The position numbers were made by a program, and so were the translations under genes. From contig JBLDXI010000032.1 of the NCBI GenBank assembly GCA_047495785.1, positions 2,666,001 to 2,730,000 of the forward strand: a stretch of DNA of 64,000 nucleotides. The letters run 5' to 3'. Numbering within the stretch: the stretch's first letter is position 1; the number at the start of each line of letters is the position of its first letter. This stretch comes from Lepidodermella squamata. Its lineage: Eukaryota; Gastrotricha. Positions 1 through 11,199 of this stretch are shown piece after piece. Under the pieces are notes generated by a model, which saw only the letters and a list, made by a program, of their open reading frames with translations, ran no database searches and was not told the DNA's origin.

Positions 1-3000
1 GCCGAACAGCTAAAATCGGCTGCCAAGCTGTTAACGCTATCCAGATTAATTTCATCTGCAACGACAAGCACGTCGGCCCGAATGAAATTAAAACCATCGA
101 AGTCGAGGATGAAAAAACCGGACTTCGCGTTATGGAGGTTTGTTGCGATCAATTTTGAAAAAACCCAGCTTAATATTATTTTTTAATCGTAGAGTTACAT
201 TGTTCGTGATCGTGAGATGTTGGAAGAGCGCCTACAAGCGCAGTTGAGTTCCAGCACTCACGCGCCTTCGTCTTCGACCAGCCAAACCGCACTTGGCCCT
301 TACTGGTGCCAGTGCTTAGTTTGGAGCCTCAATGCCAACCCTCAGACCGGTCAACCCGACAGCCTGTACAGCCGGCGAGCTGTCGTTCATCTAGCGTGTA
401 AGTTCATTTTTCATGTCATCTGGCCCGCACTTCCTTATCTTAGATTGTCCGATTATTCCTCAAGTTAGTGTCAAAGCTTATAAAAATATTGCGCAAGCCC
501 TGTCACCATGTGTCGTGCTATTAAGGCAGATGCGCCCTAGCATTACTATATTGCGTGCGCGCGGCATTGGCGGAAAGGAAGGAAATTTGAGCCACTATAG
601 GCGCCTTTGCCAGATATCGCGTTTCACACCTTGGGCGCACACAGGCCACTGGCCGGTCAACTGGTTTATAGGTTAATTAGCCGGGCGCTTTCAAAGCGGC
701 GAACATGCATGCAACCGCCGCTGCCGCCATGTAATTGACCTAATAATCCTTTTTAATTTCATGCTTTTCAGACCTGAGAAAGAAGTTTGAACGCGAACCT
801 GTGCCGCAAAGAAGCGCCGTCGGCGGTGCGGTCTCATTCACCTGCTCGCCGCCCGAGGCCCTGCCAGAGCCTACGCTGCTGTGGTTTCGCGACAACCGCC
901 CAATCGAAGGCGATGGCCGTCGCATCATCGTCGACCAAAAACTTCGTCAATTGAGTATTTTAGAGGTTAGTTGAAAAAATTAAATCGATAAAAAATAATT
1001 AGGAAAAATTAAGAAACATTTATTTAAAATTTTTTTTTTGCTTTTAGGTGCGGCCTGAAGACCATGCGAATTACACATGCGTGGTTGAAAATGTGGCGGG
1101 TAAACGAATTTCGCCTCCCGCGCTGCTCGCAGTTACCCAAGACGGCGGCTGGTCAACCTGGTCGTCGTGGTCTCGTTGCGTACCAGACAGCGATCAGGTC
1201 GTTATCGATACCGAAAAATCAGCCGACTGCCAGTTGACCGGGCACCAGCGCCGGTTGCGAACCTGCTCGAACCCGGAACCGAAGCATGGCGGCAAGGCGT
1301 GTTCAGGCGACGAATTCGAGACTCAGTCGTGCTCGTTGCCATGCAGCGCCGCCACCCCGGCTAATACCCTGGCCGAAAAGGTCACTGTGAAGCAGGCGAA
1401 CAGTCAAGGGTGGTCGGCGTGGTCTGAATGGTCGGAATGCTCGCCAGCCCCGGAGTGTCGCCGAACGCGGCGGAGAACTTGCCTGTTAACCGACGCGTCT
1501 TCAGTCGGCTGCTCCGGGCTGAACAGCCAATCGATCTCGTGCGCGCCGAGTCAATGCGGCGTGCCTAGGTTGAACGTCAATTTCGACTCGACGACGCATT
1601 CGCTGATCGGCAGCCAGACCGTCGAACCCAGCGCGCAGCATTGGCACCCGGCTGAAACCGCTTTACTCGTCACAATCCCACTCTGCGGGGTGTTACTCAT
1701 AGTTTTACTCGCCCTAGTCGCTGTTTGGATTAAGCGGCGTTGGCAACGGCGTCGCCAGTTGAATGTGGTACTAGCCAGTACTGATTTCGTCTCCGGGTCT
1801 CGAGGGCTGAAATTCTTCGCGGGCAGTGGCAGCAATTCAATCGCGAGTAAGCACAGTGCCGCGTTTTGTTACACCGGCGTGCCAGGCCCGGCCTCCTCGT
1901 CATCAGGCGTTTCATCATCAGCCGAAGCCGTTCCGTTACGGCTAGCGAACACCTCGACCAGCTCAACAACAGAGGCCCCGGGCCGCCGGGTTGGTACTGA
2001 AGTTTTCATTGAAAACGGCAATTGCTACCCGAAATCGCGAGTGTCCTATGTCCCGCAGTCTGAGCCGCTCAGTCGCCGGTCGCCGCCTCGTAACCAGCCG
2101 GGTCTCATCGTGGTACCGAACAGCCATTTCGCGCCGGCTAGTAGTAAGGTGTCTAAACGCAACTATCAACACGACGCTGTGCCGCTGATCAACTCGTCTG
2201 AAATCGACAGCCCACCGTCGACGTCAACCAGCCCTGGTACGGCCTCGTTGAATCTGCGTAGTAACAACACGAGTCACATCACCCAGAATCACCACGGCTT
2301 TGTCACCCCGCCGCCTTATACCCCACCCGCCGCTTTCCCGGCCGAGTTCCCGAAACAGGGCGATGACCACCGGGTCGCCTGGTCGCAGGTCGCCCAGAAT
2401 CGCGACTCTGAAATCGCGCTACCCAGCCCGGTTAATTGCCGCCTTTTCGTACCAGCCGGGTTCTGCTACAACCAGTTGGGTGAGGCGTATCTAACCGCCC
2501 TGGTCGATTCGAATGAAGACACCTACCCTCGTCTTGAAGGCAGTCAGACCCTTCTATCGCCAGTTATCGAATGGGGCGTAGTTGCTGATCAACAAACGAT
2601 TATCGATGGGCAAAAGCCGGCGGTTTTGAGTTTCCCCCACTCAGCCGTTGCGACCAGTCTAGCGAATTGGGACATTGAACTGCTATTCAGCCCTGGTTCA
2701 GGCTGGCAAACGGTGGCTCGCGAGGACCAATCGAACTGCAACAGCCAGGAAACGCGTTTCCATCTGTCCGCGAATCGAGTTTTCGTCTTTACAAGGCAAA
2801 CAGGCCGTTTCACCCTGGTGGGCAGGCCTAGGCTAGCGAACCCGGCCGTTCAACCCGCGGCTAAACGGCTGAGTTTCGCCGCTTTTGTCCCGCGAAATCT
2901 ACTCTCCGGTTCACCGAACGACTGGCCGACTGAGGTTAACGTGTTGCTTTACGCGTTGAACGATAATGGAGTCGATCTGGCCGAGGCTGTTAGGGTGGAG

Positions 3001-3465
3001 CAGGAACTTGGGCTTACCTTGATAGCGCCGGAAGTTGTCGATTTAGGCTGCTCGGGTGACGATGGTCTGCCGGTTCTGAACTTCACCCACCCTGATTCGT
3101 CGGCTCACAACGACGCGAGTTGTTTAAGCGTTGAGGTGAACGAAGTTGCGACGCCGTGGTTTCTACGCGGCAGTGCAAAGCAGACCATGCCTCACAGCCA
3201 CGTTTGGTCGGCGACCTCCCGCTCGTTGATGCATTGTTCATTCACGTTTTCGCGTCGATCAAACTGCGGCAATAACTCGCCATTGAGTTGTAGCCTAGTT
3301 ATTCGCCAGTTGTCATCGGCTGTTGTCGTTAGAATCGACTGCACGCCTACAACGCCGTCGATGGCCTCGTCTTCGGTCAACCTCGAACCTCACATTGCCA
3401 TGCATACGTCTCACTGCGATGAGGGCGATGTCATTCTCTGCCGGCCTCAGTTCGCTTCGAAGTGA
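1..3465 (+). CDS. unc-5: UNC-5 netrin receptor, 3' part, no death domain
   Basis: Single-pass receptor for netrin that mediates repulsive axon and cell guidance. The gene runs in from the left edge. Exons by splice signals and phase: 1-137, 193-397, 772-965, 1048-3465. They encode the end of the first Ig domain (motif YWCQC), a second Ig domain (ending NYTCVVEN), two thrombospondin type 1 repeats (WSTWSSWSRC and WSAWSEWSEC), a membrane helix near 1660-1730 (LLVTIPLCGVLLIVLLALVA) followed by basic residues, a Ser/Pro-rich linker, a ZU5 domain (about 2440-2820) and a UPA domain (about 2830-3320). The family normally ends in a death domain of about 80 residues. Here the frame stops roughly 35 residues after the UPA domain and no death-domain-like sequence follows. 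Poly(A) signals AATAAA lie at 3484 and 3914. Identity is very secure; the 5' exons are outside the window. Confidence 0.93.
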
Positions 3466-5050
3466 AACAAATCTACCTGATCCAATAAATCGTGCCAAGT
3501 CTTTCAAGGTCCTCGAAAAATAACGCAATGGTTATAGCACTTTTCGGAATGCAGTCTGATCAGTCGTTTTATCGGCTTTTTTATATGAATGCTTCGAGTT
3601 TTTGTCGTTTCTCTCTATCTCTACCTCTCCATCACCGTCTCTCAATTTTGAAAGTTTTAAAATAATGGTGCACTACAATCGTGTTTCTCAACTACTGCCG
3701 CGACCTGTTGGAAATGTCTGAATTTATCGCACAATTTTGATTCCACGCAATGGCTTGTTCTGCTTGATTGAATCTTACCCCTCATTGTCGCTTGTCTTTT
3801 CTAAAAAATTATGATGCGATGCAGCAGTTGCATGGTACCAAAAAGGACTAATTTATATATTATAGTATGCTATATTGTTATAAATAATATTGTGTAAAAA
3901 AGCAAAGCGGAAAAATAAAATTGCGATTTTCGGACTCATGCTTTGTTCTGTTCCTTGTTTTACGAAAATTTGATCAACTATTCTGAATCCTGAGTAGCTG
4001 ATGATAAGTGTCGTGGCATTCCCCAATTGGAAGCTGTCCAGCGCCTGAAATACAAACCGCCCTAGCTATAGATATATCTTCAACATTCGCAGAATCAGGA
4101 TTCAGAGTTGAAATTCTTCACGGGCGTACTCGTCAAATGGGGTGACTTTTCCAGTCGGGGTCACTATGCCACGGAAAAATGGGGCGACTCTCGCATGGCC
4201 ATATCTCAGAGGTATCAAGATAAAAACCCCTTGAGTGGGATACCATTGAAAAGCCCAAGCAAAGAGCAACTGGAATGCCTTGAACATACTTCAGCCCGTC
4301 ACAGTACCTGGTGATTAAACACAGGTAAAGTTGAGCGAAAAAATAGAGTTTTCGGCAGAATTTAGATGACTCTAAAGTCGACCAGGAGTGATCAAAATGA
4401 AAAATTCTTGTCATTATCGAGCAATCTCCGACACAAGCTATCCAGCGGTACCCCACTTGAGAGGTATCCGCCTTTCCACCTGCGGTTTGAGTTAGGGCAA
4501 AGTCACCCCATCTGCATCTAAACCGTATGCGGGGTCACTTTGCCAGCTTCAAACGTCAGTTTGTAAATTGGATACTGTTGAAACAGCAACACAACGTATA
4601 TAATTGAATTCTCCATCATCAGGGCTTTCTATTGACGTCGTACTTGATATGTATCATGCCTGAGAAAATGGCATCGTGCGTGATCTAAACTCAATCGCAA
4701 AAACCTATGGCAATGTCACTCCATTGGCTAAAGTCACCCCATTTGACGGTATATTTGTGGGAACAGCAAACTCGGGGTACTATTGACCTCATTTTCTTGC
4801 GGCTAAATTAGGACCCAATTCTCAGCGGCTTTAGTAGCAACATTATTTGAAGGCTTTTGAACTCAGTTACAGCTGTTTGTGGTATTATGGGTAGATCTCA
4901 TTTACCAAGGATGAACAACTCATGCGCGCCACAACAGTTTTTATTTTGTTCTATGTTTTTGCTGTTTTACTATTTTTCAAACGAATAAACGTAAAGATAC
5001 ATCATATATACTTTTTATCAAATTATTTTTCGAAAAGATAGAATTTCAAA
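3466..5050. other. Intergenic spacer with unc-5 3' UTR and a TIR element
   Basis: Spacer between unc-5 (+) and the next gene, which is on the minus strand and ends here tail to tail. It holds the likely unc-5 3' UTR with AATAAA at 3484 and 3914, and a 625-bp terminal-inverted-repeat element at 4127-4751 described separately. I see no coding sequence with family resemblance in the rest. Confidence 0.6.
4127..4751. mobile_element. TIR element A (MITE-like DNA transposon)
   Basis: A 19-bp perfect inverted repeat, CGTCAAATGGGGTGACTTT, is at 4131-4149 on the plus strand; its exact reverse complement is at 4730-4748. Just outside, TA dinucleotides at 4127 and 4750 look like a target duplication. 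The same GGGGTNACTT core recurs inside the element in both orientations (near 4154 and 4500-4535). There is no transposase frame, so this is a non-autonomous element. A TA duplication would suit a Tc1/mariner-type mobiliser, but the superfamily is not settled. A related element lies at 42723-43407. Confidence 0.82.
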
Positions 5051-6442
5051 TCACAAAGTAGGGTTATCCAGAGATTCTGGGTGGCCAAAGTCTTCATCAA
5101 CAAGATACTCCAGATCGTCACTATTATGCCACTTGTCAACAAACGGGTTGAAAGCCTGATACAAAATAACGTCGATAACCTGGAGCATTTCAAATTTTTC
5201 AAAAATAAGAATGCAGATATACACAATTTTCGAACTTACGATCATAAAAACAGTCAGGACAGAAATTATTGCCTGAAGAAAGTCGTTATTCCAAGCGTGA
5301 AAAATCGCAAGGGAAATCGCTGAACTCATTGAAGCTACTTCACCGGCTGATATAAGTCGATAGGAATTTTTCGAGGAAACACCAGCTTCCCGCATCAAGT
5401 GACGAAGGTTGATCAGAAAAGAACCAACTAGAACGGTTGATTCAGTCGCATTAAATTCAAACGTTTCAGCATGTTCAGAGACAATCAAATAGTATATCAA
5501 ATATCTGATAATCTGGCAAGGTAAAAACATATGAAATTTTCAGGTGGAGATTTTTGCGAAAATTTTTACCAAAAACAGGATTTGAATAACCAGTAAACCA
5601 TACACTCGATGGGTGACTTTTCCCGAGGCTAAAAAGCAGTATTTTAAATTAAAGGGTTCAGTAAAGGGTTAAGATTTTCTCAAAATCTGGAATTAGAGTC
5701 TTACTTTGAATCTCTCGTAACAAGGCTTAGTTTGGTCAGCTAACAAAAAAAATTGAGATTCAAAGTATCAAACTCGAAATTCGACATTTTGAGAAAACTT
5801 AGAACTGGAGCCTCAAATCTAGTGCTGGAACCTCCAAGTAACTTTTCTAGTTTCCTCACCTTGACTTTTATTTTTGTCTGAACATATCGATAGGATGAAT
5901 TCGCGCCAAAATAAGACAACTTCAACGACCTGAATATTAATATTTTATCAAAGCGAAATTCTACCGATCAAACTCACTGCAATTCCCACAGATATATTCA
6001 CAGAAACTGCAACGACTAAGCAGTCGAAAACCGGCCTGGAATTGTACAAATAAACGATCCCGGCAACAGCGCCAATCGGTAATTCAATCCACGAAACACC
6101 AACGGGAAAAATCCATTTGACAAAAAAATGCCAGAAGCAACAGCACTGCGCGGATTCGAATAGCAGAATGACTTTTAAGGCGGCCATCTGCGAATGCAAG
6201 TAAGCGGCTGAAATGGCGAGCGAAGACACGCGTGTAACCCAAGGCCCAGGGTCGTAGGTTGACGCAAATTGATGTTCAATCGCAACTTTTTTACCTGAAA
6301 TATTTCGCGTAATCGACGCATTTACTCCATGAGATTCGAGGTTGTCATGGCAAGGGAAATTATAGGAGTACCAATTACAAGACAGGCCAACAGCGAATGG
6401 TATTGCAAGCAAAGCAAGGTGCAACCAGTCTTTAGCTTTCAT
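5051..6442 (-). CDS. Multi-pass membrane protein A (paralogue of the 6622-10822 gene)
   Basis: Unrecognised family. Exons on the minus strand: 6442-5978, a tentative short exon 5929-5860, 5512-5240 and 5179-5051. The first exon encodes a membrane protein that starts MKAKDWLHLALLAIPFAVGL and continues with CNW, a Cys pair in the first loop, then AAYLHSQMAALKVILLFES and a Cys-Cys-Cys stretch before a WHFFVKW motif. The third exon gives GSFLINLRHL and more hydrophobic segments; the tail (VIDVILYQAFNPF, then an acidic end) is cytosolic-looking. All these blocks align with the gene at 6622-10822. The join of the first exon to the short exon does not keep frame with canonical sites, so that part of the model is uncertain. 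A splice acceptor lies 9 bp before the ATG. The intron 5180-5239 is 60 bp with no in-frame stop. I cannot assign a function. Confidence 0.62.
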
Positions 6443-6621
6443 GGCATAATTCTAAATTAAAAAAATCAGAGATTGCATACAACATAATTTTATTGCGAAA
6501 GAATAAAATTGAGCAGAGTGAAAACGAGTAAAATCTGATAGAAAATCGAGAAAATTGAGGTGAAACCGGATTTGAGATTGATTGAGAAGTTAGAATAATG
6601 TCTGTCTTTCATAATTCGAGT

Positions 6622-9600
6622 TCAAAGTGATGACGAATCAGCCTTCGGCTCTCCATCCACGTGTTCGATGATAATAATCTGGTCCTCTTGCTTGACCGGT
6701 GGGATGCAGATCTGATAGTACAGCACATCGATTCCCTGTAAAATCTCAGTTGAAATTCAGAAATTTCCATTTCACTGTAAAATCTTACGACGGCGAAAAA
6801 AATTAATCCAGACACGATTCCATCTGGCTCATGGTGCAAGGCGAAAACCACCGTTGAAACTAAGGCACCTGAAGCCACCAGAATTTGCCCTGCGGAAACT
6901 CCCTAAAAACGGGAAAGCTCATCATAATTTATCGGAAAAATGGGGATTTTTTTTTACCAAATATGCGTATTTCGAATCAACCTCGATTCCAAGCAGAAAA
7001 TGGCGGACGTTGACGAGGAAAGAACCGAGTAGGATGTTTGTCTCCAATAAATTCGATAGGGCAGTTTCTTCACGCTCAATTGCGGTGAGGCCGAGCATAA
7101 TTTGACGCACAAGCTGAGCAAAAATGAATTATGAAAAAAATCGCATTTTCTCTATATATTTCTCAACTTACGAAAAATGCAATTTGACATAGAAGTAAGC
7201 CCCAAAATCGTTTGAACGGCTTGATTTCTATGCATTTTTTAATTCTAAGTTTAATAACATTGTTGATAATACGACTTTATCCTTTACCTTTAGGTTCCTT
7301 ACGGCAACAACACTTGCACAACGCGACCCAGAACAGCACAACTTCAACAAACTAATTTCACAACAAATTCAACAATTATTTTTACATTTCGCTTTTTTCC
7401 TGCATATTTTTTCTGTTTTGTTTTCATCTTTGAAAAATACCTAACATCAAAATAATGTTTAGGGCGCAACTCTATGTGTTTTATTGAAATGAAAAAGATT
7501 AAAATGACAATAGTATAAATTATCATTATTATTATCACAGCACGCGATCTACGCATCGCGCGCTATCTATATTTGCGCCTGGGCGCCGTAAAACCTTTGT
7601 GACAATATAGTCCTTCGCAACAATCGCAAAAGGTGCCTATTTAAGCCGACCGAATGTTCCGTCACCGAATAATATTATCAACCAAATGCCTGAACTCATG
7701 ATTGTCGCCATTATATATTATCTCTGTCTAAACCTATTACCAACCTCAACCTGCTATTCATTAACATTATATTACTGTAAATTAGGTTGTTTTATGTTAC
7801 GGGCTTCAACAACAAACAAGTCGTAAAGCAATCAGTTGTCTCTTATTCCGTTCGACACGCGCTACATAATGTAGGCGTGAATTTTTACCCCGAAATCAGA
7901 GCGATAAATGGCTCATCGACGGCAACTGACTTCGTGACCAAATACAACTCTGACAAATTCTTAATTCTCAATTCTCTGCAGAGAGGTCAAGCCCGCCATC
8001 GAGCAATGGAGATGGCGAACTCAACTGTTCTTCGAGCTGCTGCCTAAAAAGAATCGTTCGACACACAACTGGCGTAACCTAGTTCATCCATTATTGCCAA
8101 GGATCCAAAGCAGCGGCGCTAATCACAAGCGCGCCCAGGCGGCGTTATCTCAGTAATCATACAGCTGCTGATGATTCGATTGATTGAAGTACAAATACCA
8201 ACTGTTCCCACAGTGTCAACGTTCGCTTTGCAATTAGTAAACTATTCCTCGCGCAACGAGCTATTCCAAACTTACAACGTTTCAAATGGGCCGTGTCAAA
8301 CACATCTCTGTCTCTGCTATGGTATCACAAATTACAAAATTCAACCCCAGATTCGATGCGCTCTGCAAATTCGGCTGCTTCTCTTCTAGCGGCGATAAAG
8401 AGAAGACGAAAGCCCGATTTCTCGCACACTACCAACAAGCGCTGGACGCTGAAGCGGCCTTCAAAATTAATATAGAAAATGCAGCGATAAATGGCTCCTC
8501 AACGGCAACTGACTTTGTGACCAAACACAACCCTGACAAATTCTGCGAGGTTGTCAACGGCGTTAAGCAGGAGATCAATAAGCATTTGTTCGGCGTTGAC
8601 ACCTATCCGCCTTAAATGTACCGGAATTTTGCTGTATAAAATTGCGGGAAATATATACCGAAAATAGCATTGCCTTTTTTCTGCAACTAATTGAAGCAAC
8701 GGCTGACATTTTGGAACAAGAAAATTTCAGAATGTGTGAGCTTAAATTTCGATTTTATGCAAAAGAGAACCAAAATCCTGCCCTCGAGCCGTACATCTCA
8801 TGTGACGACCTGCGTCTCGCTTGGCTGGAAACCGAGTTCGTAAATCGACTCAGCCCCTTGCAAGTTCGAAATCTTGACACTAAGCAATTAAGTCACCCTG
8901 AAAGACGGCAGTCAGAGCAACTATAGCACCGCGTTCAATGAACCCACCTTCAAATGTTTCAGTCGACCGTCAACCAATTTTCCGAAAGCCTCCACTTTTA
9001 CCGCGGGGGCAGGCCAAGCTGGGATCGAACCTCACTGTAACAACCGTCGCTCGGATCACAATCGCATTTTTCATTTCTAAAGAAGGAATACCATTGCCGA
9101 ATCTGTCCGGATTTCCAAACTCACTCTTATCATCTACGTTCTATTCGCTACAGGAAAGTTCCTTTCTCGGCAGGTCAAAAAGGTTCTTTTGGTCGAAGTT
9201 CGACGTTTTCTATGCCGCATGATGCAGCAAAACTTCATGCCTCTAATGTGAATCCAACTCAGCTGTACAATCAATCTTCGCGGGTACGAAATAGGCCTTC
9301 TTGAATGGTTAATTTGGTATTGCAATACACTGGATGATAAACCTTCAGGCCGTTGGTAGATAAATCCATCGCATGGAAAGTTGCCCACATCACGCTCCAA
9401 GCTGCTCCAAGCCCCTGTGACCAAGAGCGAACAGGCAAAGAGCTGCTATTTACATGGAATCCAGCTGTGGGCATCTTATGACAGTGACTTAGATTAGCTA
9501 CAGTAGCCTGAGTTAAATGATGGGTAATAAACCAGGATATCGCAGAATTACCGCGGACAAGGAACACATCTCGACTCGTGGAATGGTGACGAGTTCTAAT

Positions 9601-10822
9601 TTAAATTCATTGACATGCTCAGAATCAGAGTTATTAAGTCAATGTGTTCATTGTTGAATGCAGTGATGACAGCCGTAATGCCGACGTAAGAGACTCGGAG
9701 ATGGCTACACGGTGGAATGGACCCAACACCACGTATGCGGAAGAAATAATCTCTGACGCGCTTGATTCGCATTTTGGCGAGCGTGGGAAAATTGGCATAT
9801 CGTGAAGTTTGATGAGCTTAACAAAAACCTGATGATGGCACCCGCTTGTGCCGAAACGTTGTCCTTCAAAAATTAACGAGTTCGTCTTTACGCGCTAATA
9901 TTTTTGCTTTACCAAAAATCCCTTGTTTTGATCGCTATTGCATGGAGAATTATGTTGTGAATTGTTAAAAGATAAATTCGCTCAATAATTCTTTCTAGGA
10001 TCTCGCGTACCTTTTTGAAAAAACCCATTGGAAGACACTTTAATTTCCGAAAAAAAATCGGAGGACTGGAAGCGAGTAAATTGGATGAGGTTGCTCATTG
10101 ATTTCCACTCGGTTTCCACTACGTGGGTGCAGGGGAACCAGGAGGGGGTCGACTCACGAAATATTTTCTTTTTTTCTCCTGCTTTTTTTTTATCCCCGAC
10201 TCAGCTTGGGTATATAACATCCTCAAGTATTAACTTGGTGATCCTTAAATGTGCCTTTTCAAAGCATTAATCAAAATCTTACCGAACAAATGCCGGAAAC
10301 TGTGACAGAAATAGTCGCCAAAGGACATCCCATGCCCATGTAGATGAGAAGGAAGCTGATGCCTAAATAAAACGGCGATTCGAGGGTCATGTAAATCGGC
10401 AGAAGCCATTTCACGAAATAGTGCCAGCAACAGCAACACGCAGCGGCTTCAAACAGCAGAATCAGCTTCAGCATAGCAGTTTGCGAGTGCATGTACGCGG
10501 CTATCATCGCCAATTTCGGCCCGAGTTTTTCAGCCTTTTCAGACAAACTTTCCAGGTCTTCCAGCTCTTTGCTCAAATTGTTCATTTTTGCCTCATATTT
10601 CAGGTGGATTTCCGCTATTTCGCGAAGCCACGGCTGCGAGTCGTTATTCTTCAAAATAACAGCATAAAAAGGATCCTCGGTAGTAGTCGTGGTGCTAGGT
10701 TGAATGTTCTTTGGGCGAATCACGTCGTTACATGGCCACCAAAACATTGCCCAATTACAGGTGATGCTGACCAATACCGGTATAACAATCATGAAGGCAT
10801 GGACCCATTTTTCAGCCTTCAT
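6622..10822 (-). CDS. Multi-pass membrane protein B
   Basis: Paralogue of the neighbouring 5051-6442 gene, same strand, upstream of it. Exons: 10822-10283, about 7227 or 7244 to 7172, 7113-6958, 6902-6789, 6735-6622. Exon 1 begins MKAEKWVHAFMIVIPVLV, then CNW, an extracellular loop of about 80 residues containing a helical Leu/Glu-rich part, then AAYMHSQTAMLKLILLFEA, a run of cysteines and WHYFVKW. Exon 3 carries GSFLVNVRHFLLG and exon 5 ends in an acidic tail after GIDVLYYQICIPP. The match between the two paralogues holds through every block. The junction of exon 1 to exon 2 is not in frame with canonical sites, as in the paralogue; a missed small exon or an unusual site is possible. Intron 1 is about 3 kb and holds retroelement debris. 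Four to six membrane helices are likely; function unknown. Confidence 0.6.
7245..10282. other. Large intron of membrane protein B gene, repeat-filled
   Basis: This intron is about 3 kb while most introns here are about 55 bp, so insertions are likely. It contains a diverged direct duplication (about 7901-7962 and 8481-8543, both translating to AINGSSTATDFVTK), short broken open frames at 7787-9222, and a hammerhead ribozyme core at 9829-9863. No transposase or reverse transcriptase domain could be recognised. Confidence 0.5.
9829..9863 (+). ncRNA. Hammerhead ribozyme core, Penelope-like type
   Basis: The plus strand shows the conserved core in order: CTGATGA (9829-9835), stem II GGCAC/GTGCC (9837-9841 with 9848-9852) closed by a 6-base loop, GAAA (9853-9856), then C, a 3-base loop GTT, G, and the cleavage triplet GTC (9861-9863). 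That gives a two-base-pair stem III, the minimal form known from Penelope-like elements and retrozymes. I could not draw a good stem I from the flanks, so a single copy may not cleave well. It is probably a remnant of such an element. Confidence 0.6.
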
Positions 10823-11199
10823 GTTAATCAAAGCTAAAAACTGAAAAAATATCTAATTATTATCAAATTTTATTTCTCGACTCTCGACTTCTCAACAAAA
10901 TAAAAACAGCTGACTAAATGCTGGCGATTTACAAGCAAAATAATTCGTTGATAGTGTAATAAAAATACCCAAGGTATCGATCATTTTGTTTTGTTCTCAG
11001 TATAAAAAAGCAACAATTTTTACAGCACAACGCTTGAAATTATATATACTAATATAACGCACCTGGTTGAAAATAATAATTGACTAAACGGAGACGAAGA
11101 TATAAGTAAAACGGAAAATGAGAGCTTGTTGTTACAATAATAAAATGGCAGCGGTTAAGAAAAAATACCATATAGTCAATAACAATATTATTATGATTA
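10823..11199. other. Spacer between membrane protein B start and cadherin-like gene end
   Basis: AT-rich spacer of 377 bp between two minus-strand genes. Two acceptor-like sites (TTTTTCAG and TTTTTAG) lie within about 20 bp upstream of the ATG at 10822, on the minus strand. The rest should be 3' UTR of the cadherin-like gene. Nothing else seen. Confidence 0.5.

Noticed and set aside
5740-5925. 61-codon minus-strand frame in gene A
   Set aside because: Mostly intron sequence; only its first part coincides with the tentative second exon.
9010-9035. GGTTCGATCC on the minus strand, B-box-like
   Set aside because: The neighbouring bases do not pair as a tRNA T-stem and no cloverleaf can be built; at most a decayed SINE.
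9134-9567. Overlapping minus-strand frames of 96-98 codons in the membrane protein B intron
   Set aside because: They contain no reverse transcriptase or endonuclease motif and overlap in different frames; treated as repeat debris.
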